NCBI RefSeq assembly: GCF_000221225.1
Contig: NW_006383023.1
Coordinates: forward strand, 2,170,001-2,234,000
Direction of reading: 5' to 3'
From: Thermochaetoides thermophila DSM 1495
Lineage: Eukaryota > Ascomycota > Sordariomycetes > Sordariales > Chaetomiaceae
Length of the DNA stretch: 64,000 nt
In this document: positions 10,729 through 22,330 of the stretch, piece after piece
Layout: the number at the start of each line of letters is the position of its first letter
Numbering within the stretch: position 1 is the first letter of the stretch
The notes under the pieces: generated by a model
What the model was told of the DNA's origin: nothing
Database searches by the model: none
What the model saw: the letters and a program-made list of their open reading frames with translations, nothing else
Translations under genes and position numbers: made by a program

Positions 10729-13399
10729 ATCCCGGGGATCTGAAGCTGTTTGGGAGTTTTCGATCGGTGGTGCGTCCTCCAACAACAACAACAACAACAA
10801 CAACAACACTACCATGAGCAGGCGATATTGACATCGACCCTTTTCTTCCGAGATTTTCGAGGATTTCAGCTCTTGAGCTTTGACTTTGGCATTTCAACAT
10901 CAATATCATTATTAGGTAAGCGAGGGACGGGACGCCCCGCTTCGCCATCGGCGCGTTACTAAGCACCCTCGGTCCCAATAAACGGCTTCATGGATTTTCT
11001 TTTCATCTCAGAGTTTTTTTTTTTTTTCGTTCTTATGGGTTCAATATCAGGATGGAGTTTGGACGGGACAGTAGGACATGGTCATGGCATGGGTTCGGGA
11101 AGGGCAAGATACCCCAGTATGAGCACTCGACGGCATTAGGCGGATTTGGGATGCTCGGGGGTCCAGAAGATTCGAACGGCGCATGGAAGGGCTTATATAT
11201 GGACATCATCATGGCATGCATGGTATGGAGATCTGGGATAGGCGTTAGTGGAATGATTCATCATGGATCAGAATGAAGAAAAGGATCAAAAAAAGGGTAC
11301 AAGTAACCGACATGGACATGGAGTTTGCCGATCTTGACATGGTTGGCATCTGGCGTCTCGTTCGTCTCTTATCATTTCGTTTTGAACCTGGACGGGAACT
11401 GCTTTAAAAGCTTTGAGAGACAGAGCATAAGTAGATAGTTCTCAAGGCTCTGGCGCTTTCAACAAGAGATTATGGGGTAGCCTTACGATTTCCCAAGAGT
11501 TTGCTCAATGAGTTTTGACTGATAGGGTGCGAAAATGTCCATGGAAGGTCCCCGTCTGATAGTTGGTTAGTAGGAGTCGAGAGAAAGGTAAAGGACCGCG
11601 TAATGACGGACCGGGCCACTTCCTCCAGACAAGACACAGCATCTTGGATGAAAAAAAAACCTGAAAATTGTTCTCATGTCGCCAAACAGAGACAAACAAC
11701 CACGATCTGAGCTCATAGTCTGTACTTTTAAGGTTACTTGGCTTCAAAGAGCCCCGATGTGTCTGTCACTCACAGAGGTGTCAAACCAGCTCGCCGTTCA
11801 TTTTTTTTTGATCAGCCTCAATGGAGCTTTCCTGTTGGAAAACGTCATAACTCATTCACAAGAGGGCTTCATCTTTGGCCCAAAGAATTCTCCTGAAGCA
11901 CAGCTTTCTTATTATGGCCATCACCCATGAGTTGGTCCCAACTAACCACTGATCTGGATAGAGGACTCGCCCAACTACTGTTGAAGAGACGTTGAAGAAG
12001 ACAAGATATAATGACTTATCTACTTACTGTGATTGAAACAGTTATCAGAAACAAACTTGGTAACTACCTAAGGTACAATATTCTTACGGGATGAATGCCC
12101 CAATGCCATGCCCAAGACAACACCAGAGACCGAAATTCCCAGCTCCTCGAGCAAATTACCGTGCATCATCATTATCACCTTAGACAAACAGTGAGCTGAC
12201 ACACCAAGTGTACGGTCTGTCGTTCCTTGTGCCACACCCATATAATTTAGCTTCCTAACCCTGACTCCTTTTTCAATGGATAGATGCGGGCACATCCTAT
12301 CATGTCTCCAAACTTTACCACACCCAAGGAGTCAAAAAAGCAAAGTAGAGGTCTTTTGAGGTATCAGAGGTATCAATGAATCAGCAGTATATAACAAGGA
12401 GGTATCATTCATTCATTCCCTTGTCCAAGCCGGCCAGCAAACCAACCAACCGATCACCCAAAACACCATCCAGCTCCTCCAACCAGGCCCACCAAGCCCT
12501 GTCCTGTCCTTTCTCTACCATTTACCCCAGAGAGACAACAACAATTCAACAGAAGATCTCCCCAAAAGAGACGCCAGGGGTTACAAGGTAGTAAATAAAC
12601 AACACCACATAAGTAAGACCAAATCAACGACACAAAACGCCGTGCCCAAATAACCTGTCCTGACCTGTCCTGTCCTGTCCTGACCTGACCAAGTGGTAAC
12701 CATAAAAACGCCGAGCTATGCTACCGAAAAAGATTTTTCGTCCATCCATGTATCCATGAATCCGTAATGGCAATTCACTTCAGTAGAGAATCGAGAGTAT
12801 GTATCTCTCTGTCTGTCTTTTCCTGGCCTTTCCTGGCCTTTCCATCCTTCCATCCTTCCATCCATCCATCCTTCCTTCCTTCCTCCCTCTCATTCGAGAC
12901 ATCCTTTTTGTCTTTTGCCCCTGGCAGATGATGAGGGAACCCAATCTGTCGAATCAACGTCGTCCTACTCCGTTGCGGCAACATGATGTATGCCCTACGT
13001 TTGAATTTCCCGTCCGTGTGCGAGGTTGGTGTACGAGTTCGTGTATCATATATTAAAGGTAAGAAGGGACAGCACAGTCCTGGAGAGACTCGAGTTTGCC
13101 GATAGGAAGCGGACTGCAGAGCTGGGTATCGAACCAGTATATTTCCTCCTTCTCTTTCTTTTCCTTCCTGACTGCCTGACTGCCTGACTGCCTGACTGAT
13201 TGATTGACTGACTCTTGGGGGGGGGGGTATCATGTGCTGTAGGTACGTAAGGGTAGCTCTTCCTGCAAGCAAAACTGAACAACAACAAACCAAAGCATCG
13301 CGTTATATCGAGAACCAAGTACTCCATCATCCGCTGGGCTGAGAGCACGATGCACGTAATCACCTATCCTCCCAACAAACGCCCCACGGAGACAGGAGA
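10729..13399. other. Intergenic region between convergent genes, rich in simple repeats
   Basis: No supported gene. It lies between the end of the Myb-like gene (+) and the end of the next gene (-), so both ends are 3' flanks. Besides the CAA repeat it holds a CCTGT/CCTGA pentamer array at about 12656-12690, CCTTCCAT/CCTTCCTT tracts at 12838-12892, a CTGACTGC-type array at 13168-13212 and a poly-G run at 13217-13226. Open frames across 12775-13293 come from these repeats. Confidence 0.6.
10781..10807 (+). repeat. (CAA)n trinucleotide repeat in 3' flank
   Basis: About nine AAC/CAA units lie about 50 bases after the stop codon of the Myb-like gene, most likely in its 3' UTR. Simple repeat only. 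Confidence 0.85.
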
Positions 13400-15500
13400 T
13401 CATCTGTGATGATCCCTAACCCCATTCATCGGGCCCCTCTGCCGGGACCGGTCCCTTTCCCTCTCCCGATCCCGATCTCTCTCGCGCTCTCGATCTCGGA
13501 TCCTGTCTCGATCCCTCTCCTTATCCCGGTCCCTCTCACGCTCCTTCATCGACACCTTGTCCCTCTCTCTCTCCCTCGGCTTCTCCCTCTCGATCCTATC
13601 TCCTTCCTTGTCCTTCTCTTTCGGGTTCAAAATAACCTCCTGCACCCACCTAACCCCCTCCCGTTCCGCCCACCGCCTCATAATGCCCAACGCGACCCCC
13701 ACACCCTCCTCGACCTGCGTCCAAGGCCCCATCACAACCCTCATCCCCCCTTCACTCCCAACCCGCTCAAACAATCCATTTGCCTCTTGCCACACCGCAA
13801 CCCTCATGCGATTATGCTTAACCCACCTGCCCACCATCGCCCCCCCATTATTATCTTGCTGTATCAGCGCCGGGCTCATACAATTACATATCTGCTCGAG
13901 ACAGATCGCATGCAACTGCGCCGCCAATGCCCTCAACGCGCGATGGTGTCCCGCCGCTCTAGATCGCAACTCCGCAAAGTGGGGTAGTAAAGACTCCCAC
14001 GCCGTGATGTCGCACACCTTCCTCTCCAACATCCTCCCCTGGTTGAGGGCATTAAACGCCACCATATATGCCAACACCATCTCCAGATGAAGTGCCATCG
14101 CGCGCCGGTCGTCTCCCCCCGGTACATTCGCCGGCGACGTAAGCTGCCCTTGCGTTTGCGACTGCGATGCACCCCTGGAAAGTGCATCCCTAGCATGCTT
14201 GAGCTTACTCCCTAGCTGCTGGAAATGGGCGTGCTTGTCGCGCCAGGCTTCAATGGCGGCGAGGGTTTTGGGGTCGGGGGGTTCAGCAGAGCGGGTTGGC
14301 GGGCGTTCCGGAGCGGGTGTTGCGGTGGTCGCGGCGGGGGTGTGGCCGGCTTGGGACTGGTTGGATGTGACGCGCGACATGGCGGTTGCTTTGAGGGGTG
14401 TTGGGGGGCGGGCGGTTTTGGAGATGGTAGATGATTCCGTGGTTGTGGGGGCTGTCTTAGGCCGCTTGGAGGCGACTGGCTCCTGGGAGGGTTCGTCGGT
14501 CGGACGCGGACGCTTCTTGGCCGGGGGCGGAGCTTCCTTGGACTCCTTGGACTCTTTTGTCTCTGTACTCGCCGAGGTCTCCTTCTGAGCAGCCTTTGCC
14601 GACTTAGAAGGCAAGCTGAGCAGCTCTTTGGCGCGCTTCGTGTTCTTCTTAAACCTGAAGGTAACAATCTTAGAGGGCCTGGCAGGCTTATCCTCATCCT
14701 CGACGCGAACAACCGGCGCAGCGACCGTCTTCCTCGCCGTGTTACTCGACTCTGAACTCTGCGACGCAACGGTCTTGCCCGCCGTCTGCTTCCTCTCCTT
14801 CAGGGCCTCCTCCACGACGGGAGGCAGAGTGGGCGAGAGCAGCGGTGGGAGAACGACCTTCTTCTTCTTGGAGGACGACGGCCCTTCGGTCTTGGGATTA
14901 TCGGCCTTGCTCGCCTTGTCGGCGGCGGTCTTCCTAGGCTTTTCGGGCTTACCAGGCTCATCCTCAAAGAGCGACGGATGCAAGGGCGAGAGCAGCTCGG
15001 GCAGCCTGGGCTTCTTGCCGGCTGCCGACATCATGCTCTCTGAGCGGGGTCTTACCCCATTGATCAGCGTCGTGGACTTCGGTGATGCCGTGACATCCCG
15101 GTCCATCATCTCTGCCAGGCCATTGACAGACGGATGTGCGGCCTTCGACGGAGTAATATCCTTATCTTCTCGCGGGCGCTTCTTCGGGGTTGTGTTGTTA
15201 TCGGTATCGGGGGGGCGCTTATGGCTCCCTGAGGTCGTTGTCTGCGACGGCTTTCTGCTGGGGTGTGAGCAATGAAGGCATCCTTGGGCCGAGGCAACAT
15301 TTCGTCACCTACCTCTCGCCGTTGGTCTCCTGGCGCGGCTTCTCGGACCGCGCATCAGCCGGGCGCTGCGGCGCAACCTTCTCGACCTTGCCGTCCCTCT
15401 TGGTATCATCCTTCTTGTCCTCCTTCTTAACCTCTTTAGCCTCCTCTTTCTTAACTTCTTCCTTCTTAGCAACATCCTTCTTCTCCCTCATATCGTCCTT

Positions 15501-15537
<37 letters not shown>

Positions 15538-15929
15538 TTCATCGCCCCACCAGCGCCGTTCGTCTTAGCTTCTCCCAGCTTCGCGGCATCGTTCGACCCA
15601 GGCGACGTAGCCTTGATCCGATTTTGGTAGTCGGACAGGGTCATCTTCTTCTTGACCTCGCCCTTGGCGAGGACCTTTGCGGCGGGGATCATCTTAGCCG
15701 GAGAGTTCTTCTCGGGAGACTCGATGATCTCAAAGGACGCGCGGGTCAACAGGATACCGCGTTCCGAGTCGGAGATGTTGGTCAGGTACTGCAGCGGGGC
15801 GCTGAGGCCGGTGAACCACCAGCCGTCGGGCTCGGGATAGCGACGGGTATATGACAGGGACAGACGGTGCGGTCGGTCGGGCAGGATGCGCTGGGCCACG
15901 TTTTCAGCATTTTTCGCCGCTCCATCCAT
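13400..15929 (-). CDS. Large disordered nuclear-type protein with RD-rich tail (possibly Ell-binding Ebp1 family)
   Basis: Exons 15929-15313 and 15257-13400 encode 824 residues. The 55-nt intron (GTAGGT donor, CTCAC branch-like site, CCCAG acceptor) restores the frame exactly (phase 2). The start at 15929 is the first ATG and has A at -3. Order of segments: a conserved-looking N-terminal domain (about 1-95, ending in a TLSDYQNR motif); a run of 12 prolines near 130-142; a Lys/Glu-rich block; a long disordered middle with two related motifs, LPELLSPLHPSLFEDE and LPPLLSPTLPPVVEEAL; a helical domain at about 540-725; and an Arg/Asp/Glu repeat tail at about 745-824 like those of splicing and transcription proteins. 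Nuclear location is inferred. The helical domain plus the SDYQNR motif recalls fungal Ell-binding Ebp1 proteins of elongation complexes, but I hold that name at low confidence. Confidence 0.72.
15495..15540 (-). repeat. GGC/GGT triplet repeat coding for polyproline
   Basis: About a dozen consecutive GGN triplets on the + strand encode the 12-residue proline run of the minus-strand protein. Mixed GGC and GGT units mean it is not a pure expandable repeat. Confidence 0.8.
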
Positions 15930-16026
15930 TGTTTCCCGTGTTGTGTGTGTAATGGTCAAGTGTGGGACATGGAGCTTGGTTCGCGTAGCTGTGTCGTGTG
16001 GTTAAAGGAAGGGTAGATAGATGTAG

Positions 16027-16062
16027 GTGAGGGGAGGGGAAGGGGAAGGGGAAGGGAAGGAG
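16027..16062 (+). promoter_or_regulatory. G-run cluster upstream of the minus-strand gene (G-quadruplex candidate)
   Basis: Five consecutive runs of three to four G are separated by one or two A, about 100 bases upstream of the start codon at 15929. On the coding strand of that gene this is a C-rich tract. The spacing fits a G-quadruplex on the + strand. Function is inferred only. Confidence 0.45.
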
Positions 16063-17605
16063 AGAATGGGGGGAAACGCGCGCTTTGCAGCTCGAAAGCA
16101 GAAAAGTCGGGTTGCTGCGGGAACTCGAGCCGCGGAATCTACGCGCGCCGGTTCGATGATGATTTCGGACGAGAATATGAGCTCACAGTGAAGTGCGCAA
16201 CGCGCTGCGCGGCGCGTCGGTCACGTTGCGACTGTCGATGCAGTGCGCGAATACTTTGATGGCGCCGTCCTCTGATGCGCGCCGGATGTCTGCAGTCGGG
16301 CGATTAGCACATCGACACTGGAATACACGTCGGCCGGGTAATTGACTGCGACAACCGGTTCATCGTGTTCGGGGGCTGATACGTACCAGATAGTCCGAAG
16401 GGCAGTGTTGGTGTTGTCCTGCCTCCTCCACAACGTCAACTCCCCCGAATTCCAGGCGGCTGCAGATCCGATCAGCTGTTTGTATGTCCGGACCAGCTCC
16501 AACCGCTCGCAGCCTTTTATCTTGGAAGTAATCTTTTATGTTCTCTTCTTTTTTTTTTTTTTCCCTCGTGACTCGGATCGAAGGCGAAGTCGCAGTCGCA
16601 GTCGCCGCGATCCGCCTCGCTTATCCCAACCTCCAAGCAGCGACCTGGGCGTAGCGGACGAGACGCGAGTACATCTCTCGCAGTCGGGGGCGCGGGGATG
16701 ATGTCGTTGGTGATGTTGGGGCACCGGAGATGGGATGACGAGGATGAGATGGGATGGGGATGGGATGGATCGAATCGAATGGAGGAGGGGCGTGCGTTGT
16801 GCAGAGGGTCTAGAGTCTGGTGGTGTGTTGTGTCGTGTCGCCTCGCCTCACGGGCCGGTAAACCAAATGCCGAGAGGGTAAAGTAAAAGGGTAAGTTGCG
16901 GTTGATGGATGGGATGGATACTCCGCAAGATACCCTTTCGATACTCGAGACCCCTCGGGGGAAAAATAAACAACGGAAAAGAGAAGGACGAATAGAGAAA
17001 AAGAGCACCCGACGACAGGATGCAGACACGGCGATGGCGCGCAAGCTCGCTGCAGCAGGGCGTCCGAGGGGCGAATATGAGGCTTGGTCGGATCGGAATA
17101 CAACAACTAAGAGTGTTGAGTTTGTTTGTTTGTAAAAAACGAGAGAGAGATATCGTGTAGAGTGAGGAACGGGAAAATGGGATGGGAAGTGGGAAATGCG
17201 GATAGTGTAGCGTACTGTGTGGTGTTGTGCTGTACGTAGTAGGTACTGCGTAAGGTAATGTGGTAATGGGTAGCGGTAGAGTGGTAGTGGGCTCGCTTCT
17301 CGGCGGCGGCAGATGGACGGATGGATAGACCCGTCCACGGCTTGCGGGTATGGTGCAGATGGTAACCAGCAGTCGCAGCAAGTGGTTGTGATGTGACAGA
17401 ACAGGATCGCTCGGGGCTTGGGACCTGCTTTGCTTCAGTTGGATGGAAATGGGCTAGGGACAAGGTCCCGTAGGCCGTGCAGCGCAGGTCTGCGTCTGTC
17501 TGGGAGTGGGAGTGGTGTGCACGCAGAAAGCGATGCCGAAGAGTGCAGTGCAGCTGCTGTTTGGAAGCAGAAGCAGGAGAATGCTTGGAAGAGATGCAGT
17601 GGTGC

Positions 17606-17650
17606 AGTGGTGCAGCGATGCAGCGATGCAGCGATGCAGCGATGCAGTGC
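17606..17650 (+). repeat. CAGCGATG 8-bp tandem repeat
   Basis: Four to five near-perfect copies of CAGCGATG, flanked by GTGCAGTG variants. It creates long open frames on both strands that should not be read as genes. Confidence 0.8.
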
Positions 17651-19946
17651 TTTGGTGCAGTGCTGCTGGCGCAGGGCAGACAGAGTGGAGCTTTCTGGGG
17701 GGAACAATTTCACGAAGCGGATTGGCTGAACGGACCCCAGTCCAGCCCGGGGATTGGCAGATTGGGGGAAGAGTGCAGTCCCGCTGGGCTGATGCGGTTG
17801 CTTGCACCAGAGGGACTGAAGTTGGATGAAAGTGTGTTCCAAACTTTGAAGTACAGTGTACACTGACATTCGGATCGTGGACAGAGAGGGTCGCCTCCGC
17901 AGTTTCAATCCTCCGTCCGGGGAAAGTAACTTCAGGGTTGCAAAAAAAAAAAACAAAAAAATCCAAAAAAAGGCAGAATGGGAAAGCTGGAAAGCTTGAG
18001 GAGGACACCTGGGGCTGTTGCAGCAGCAGCGAACGAAACGTTCTTGGCGCCGAAACACCTGGCAGATTGCCCCACTTTGCAATAACTTCCTCCATCCAGT
18101 CAGGTCGGGGTCGGGTCGTGAGCTTGGCTCTGGCGTCGTTTTGCTTTCCGCCTTGCCAGCTGTTGCTGTTGGCCGCAATCTCAAACCACACAACGACAGA
18201 ACAGCCTTTTTACGCGGTCTAGCTTGATCTCCCGTTCAATTCTCAATTTCACAAGGCTCCATGTGCCCTGCTCAGCGGCCAATGGCTGGCATTGACCCCT
18301 CAGGAATCGAGTTTTACTTTTAGTTCTTGCATCTCTCTTACTGGACGAACTGACGATCTGACCCCCCACCCAAACACCGGGCTCTGAGTGAGCGAGACGG
18401 TTCTTCTCTGTGTAACTCGCTAGAAGGGTGGACGGATAGCCGGCTGCAGCAAGAGGCCAACCTCTCAACCCAAACAGATCAGACACTTTCCCTATCCGAA
18501 TGGTTGGTGTTTTTTTCTTTGTGTGACCTAAGCCAAACTGAGTTGAGCGCTGAACGATGGCGCGATGACACCCATCATTCTACCGATCTATCTCTAAGAC
18601 CATTTCCATCACACACCTATGGCGTCTTTGGCTCTCTCCCATTGCTGCCCATCCGTTCCGTTGTCTTCGAACAAGCCGTCCTTGCAGTTCGTGCTTCAAG
18701 AAGAAAAAAAAAAAAATTTTTTTACGACCATTTTACACCACAGTAATGCCCAATCAGACCCACTTCAATTGTTGTAATGCATGGACAGCAGGATTGCCGG
18801 CTGCTTGGTTGCTTGACAACCAAGACATGCTTCAAAATTTCAGGTTTCCAACCCTGGTAGCCCCCTATCTCCTTCGCCTTTCATCTTGAAAACTACCTCA
18901 TTGCCCTCTTCCTTACATGCGGGAGGGCAGGGTAGCACCTATTTGTTTTCAGCTCAAACCCGGATGGAGGTCATTAGAAGAGAGAGGTGCTACAGAGGCA
19001 CGAAGAACGTCCGTGGAGGGAACAAAGAACCAAGGGAGGGTTTCGCACAAGTAAAACCTAACCCCTCTCACAAAGATACGCGTGAGACATTGCCAATCAT
19101 ACTTACGGATTATCCTGCTGCTGCTCCTCCGTTGTTGGTTGTTCATACTCCCTCATCCAAACAACCCTCAAATCGTGTTCTTAGTCCCAACATGCTGTTG
19201 TCCTCAGGCACTCGGAAACTCAGGAGTCAAGGCTCAGGTTTTCTTCAGGGATGCCGACCCCGCTCCTCACCAAATTTTTCCTCGCTCCCTGTTGAACCAC
19301 GTGTTCCCGCCTGATATTTCACTTACCTATACTACATGTAAAGAAGCAGACGAAGTGGAAATGTTCAATCCTGCGTGCTGCTGAGCAAGAACGGACCCCG
19401 ACGGGATCTGCTGGAGGATGTTCGCCTGCCGGGGTTGAAGGCCGAGGGCGAGTGATGTCGTAACGTGCCAGTGGTCAGGACTTGTAATCGGTGATCAAGT
19501 TCGGGGAAACGCCGAGGCCCTGAACTCACGAGGAGACTGGTGTCTCGACGGGACTCATGGCAAACGCTCGCAAACTTGGTGAGGATAAAGAAAGGTAGGA
19601 GAGGTCAACCCTTCCATTTTCGCAACACAGACAATCCCTACCAACTATCTAACCCCCGAACTATCCCTTACAATAACGATCAAACTCTCATATTCTCCCC
19701 GGCAGGAAATGACGTACGAGCAAACAATTGCTATATACGGTACCCCGCGAGTTCCCTACAAAACCCTCTTTATTCTCCCACGGGCTTTCCCACAAAACAA
19801 GCAATCCCACAACGTATGTCGTAGCTCAACGTAAGAGCCAATCACGATATCTCTCTGACACGGACTATCCGCCTAACAAAGACTCGACAATTGAATGCCG
19901 ACAGAAGATCCGCGTAAAACCCCCAGAACAAACAGGCGTAAACTCC

Positions 19947-19994
19947 GACCAGTAGACTGGTCATCCTCTAGGAAGTCGACGCTCCAACGTCGAC
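19947..19994. repeat. Two adjacent perfect hairpins
   Basis: GACCAGT-AG-ACTGGTC (19947-19962) is followed 12 bases later by GTCGACG-CTCCAA-CGTCGAC (19975-19994). Both have 7-bp perfect arms. A direct repeat of AGAAGATCCG begins near 19903 and again near 19998, bracketing the pair. Confidence 0.7.
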
Positions 19995-20069
19995 ACAGAA
20001 GATCCGGGGTTTCCCCCGACCCACGTAATTAACACTAGCCTTAACGCATCTACTCACTTCTCAGCCAAC

Positions 20070-20094
20070 CACACACACACACACACACACACAC
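20070..20094. repeat. (CA)n dinucleotide repeat
   Basis: Twelve CA units lie about 10 bases beyond the stop codon of the minus-strand coiled-coil gene, so they are probably in its 3' UTR. Confidence 0.9.
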
Positions 20095-20104
20095 CAAACA
20101 TCTT

Positions 20105-22330
20105 CTAACGTTCAGCCTCGGCAGCAGCATTCCCATTCTGTCCCTGACCCTGACCCTTACCCTGGTCCTGATCCCCCTCCGCCCCAAAACCAGCCGGCCC
20201 TCTTCTACCTTCTGGACCATCCATCCTCTTCCTCTTCGCCGGCGGTGCCCCCTCTCCACCACCGTGACCACCAAGCCCATCCAACAGTTGCCCAGCCAAC
20301 ACGCGTTTTTGCAACACCCAACACACCTGCTCCAACGTCTGCACCTTCGGCTCGACCGCATCAACCCTCTGCTTGAGCGCATCAAAGTCGCTCACCAGCA
20401 CGCGGGCCCCAGCCGGGTTGAGCAGCTCCAGCTGGCCGATGATGTGCTCCGCCAGCGCGCGTGTAGACAAGTTGTTGAACTGGGAGTCGAGAACGGTAAC
20501 CGAGTGGCGGACGAACTCGAGCTGTTCGGTGCAGTCCTTTTTGGTGGACGTGACGGACTGGTTGAGCTGGACGAGTTTCTCGGATAGGCCGGTGTACTTC
20601 TGGGTGAGGTCGCTGACTTCCAGTTTGGTAGAGTCAAACTCGGTCTTTATGTTGGCGACTGTGGAGGAGATCTTTTCGAGTTCGGCGGTCGAGGGCAAGC
20701 CGCTCAGTTCGGGACCTGAGGAAGTACTAACAGGAGGATTCTCTTCCAGGGCCTTGATGCGCGTGTCATGGCCTTTGACGGTGGTCTGGACACTGTCTAG
20801 CAGCTTCGCCAGCCCATTGGCTGTGTTATTAAGGTAGACCTGGACCCTCTTCCAAAGCTCTTCCTGCTTAGAGGCGACATCCTTAGCAGCCTTCTCCAAG
20901 ACCTCTACCTGCTTCGTCAAGCGCGGGACGTCGAAAGACAGAATTTCAGCTGCTCGCTCTAGGATGTCGATATCGAGTCGGCCAATAGCCGCCTCGCAGT
21001 TTCCAAGCCGCTGTTCCTGGGTCTTGACGTCCCTTTGAAACGAGACAAGATCTTCGCGGAGCTTCGTAGCCTCCTCCGCGTTGCGCTGGGTCAATTGCTG
21101 TGTGAGTTCATCCACATGTTCAAGAAGTTTTGTGATACTGGCGGATACCCCCGTCTCCGTCTTGGAGACCTGGTCCACATCGTTATGGTGTGCCGATATG
21201 GTCCGCTCGATCGTCTTCTTGAGCTCCTGCTCTTGCTTGGAGAAGCGGGCTTGTAAGTCGACTTCCTGGCTCTTCTGCTGCGCCTTTTGTTGAGCTATCT
21301 GGCTAGTTTGCTGCTTCTTGAGCTCCTGCTGTTGCACTCTCAAGTCCTGAACCTCCTGTTTGAGGTCTTTGATTTCCTCGAGAAACTCGGCCAATAGTTC
21401 TTGCTTAATATCTTCCCTCGCCTTCTTCAGTTGATCCTCGTAGCCGACTTGGAGCTCTTGTTTGATTTCTTCTCGTAATAGCTTTATCCGATTTTCAAAT
21501 TCGGTCGTTTTTTCATCCTTTTCCTTCATGTATTGGTCATTCATGGTTTGAATCTTCGTTTTTAGCGCACTGATCTCTTCGACCAGTTTCTGATTCTGAA
21601 GAGTCTTTTGCTTAACGCTTTCCGTGGAAGACGCATTTTCGTTTTCCTTGTTGTTTGTGGCGGATAGGCTTGTAATAATCTGGATCATCGACTCGGTTGT
21701 CGTGTTGAGGTCATCTTGAGCTTTCTTTATTCTGGCATCCAGCTCATTTACCCGATTTTCATACCTCATTCTATGCTCATGCTGGACCTCCGGTATGGAA
21801 GGAAAGTCGGCATGCTTAACAAGGGATCTGTTATAGTCATTTTTTCTTTGGATCAATATCTTGCTGTAAGCTTCCCTCTCGGCCTGCAGCTTGCTGAGCA
21901 GGGCTACGGCCCTATCATGTTCCTTCCATAGACAGAGTAGCTTATCCCGACTCTGCGACTGCGTGCCCGTTGATACTGAGAGAAATGTTAGACAATTATT
22001 TCTTCAGATAAGGTATTGTACAACTGAAACAAAGGCAGTTGTCTCACCTGACTTGACAGTGGCGCTAGTACCATTAATACTGGCGGTGGTACTGCTTTCA
22101 GTCGGTTTGGCCGGCTCTTGGGGGGTCCTTGGGGGATCTGGGAGAAGAGGTGGTCGTCTGTCTCGATCCCGGTCTCTCAGGGGAGGATCGGTATCCCTCC
22201 GATATCGATCGCTGGCATAAAAATCCCCTGAACTTGATCTTTGGTGACGGTAATCACGGGAATCAGAGTATGAACGACGACCCTCATCGGTGGGGCGCCG
22301 AGAGTAGACATCGGAAGATCTGTACGACAT
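20105..22330 (-). CDS. Long coiled-coil protein with RD-rich N-terminus, function unknown
   Basis: Exons 22330-22048 and 21975-20105 encode 717 residues; the 72-nt intron (GTGAGA donor, CTCAG acceptor) joins in phase 1 and restores one open frame. Residues 1-95 are basic and Ser/Arg/Asp-rich with RDRDRDR runs. Residues about 100-600 are heptad-patterned and dominated by Glu, Lys, Gln and Leu (for example EEIKQELQVGYEDQLKKARE), predicting several long coiled coils. The C-terminus has a PPAKRKR nuclear-localisation-like motif followed by a Gly/Gln-rich tail. There are no ATPase motifs, so it is not an SMC protein. A structural or scaffold role in the nucleus is inferred. It is divergently oriented to RVB2, with 1.35 kb between the starts. 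I do not recognise the family. Confidence 0.8.

Larger units (their letters stand above)
15930..20104. other. 4.2-kb region without a supported gene
   Basis: The left end is the promoter of the minus-strand gene and the right end is the 3' flank of the coiled-coil gene. Open frames are numerous and overlap on both strands (for example 16517-17338 and 17435-18193), but they are made of low-complexity sequence and have no protein-family features. Notable contents: T-run at 16549-16562; an 8-bp tandem repeat (CAGCGATG) at about 17610-17650; an A-rich run at 17941-17971; an A/T run at 18702-18723; a distinct GC-richer block at 19380-20035 with two strong hairpins; and a (CA)n run at 20070-20094. 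Confidence 0.55.

Noticed and set aside
14628..15275. 215-residue plus-strand frame over the disordered protein gene
   Set aside because: Antisense to the longer conserved frame and reads through its intron; no independent support.
15930..15959. Earlier start for the disordered nuclear protein (MTITHTTRET)
   Set aside because: That frame begins with TTG; the first ATG is at 15929 with a good context.
16517..17338. 273-residue minus-strand frame
   Set aside because: Overlapped by several other frames of similar length on both strands, and the sequence is low-complexity Ser/Pro/His/Tyr with no family features.
17435..18193. Long overlapping minus-strand frames of about 250 residues
   Set aside because: Two frames overlap in the same place, both driven by the CAGCGATG repeat and A/T runs. 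Neither shows domains, consistent splice sites or a conserved start.
18886..19314. 142-residue plus-strand frame
   Set aside because: No family features, poor start context, overlapped by other frames and no plausible introns extending it.
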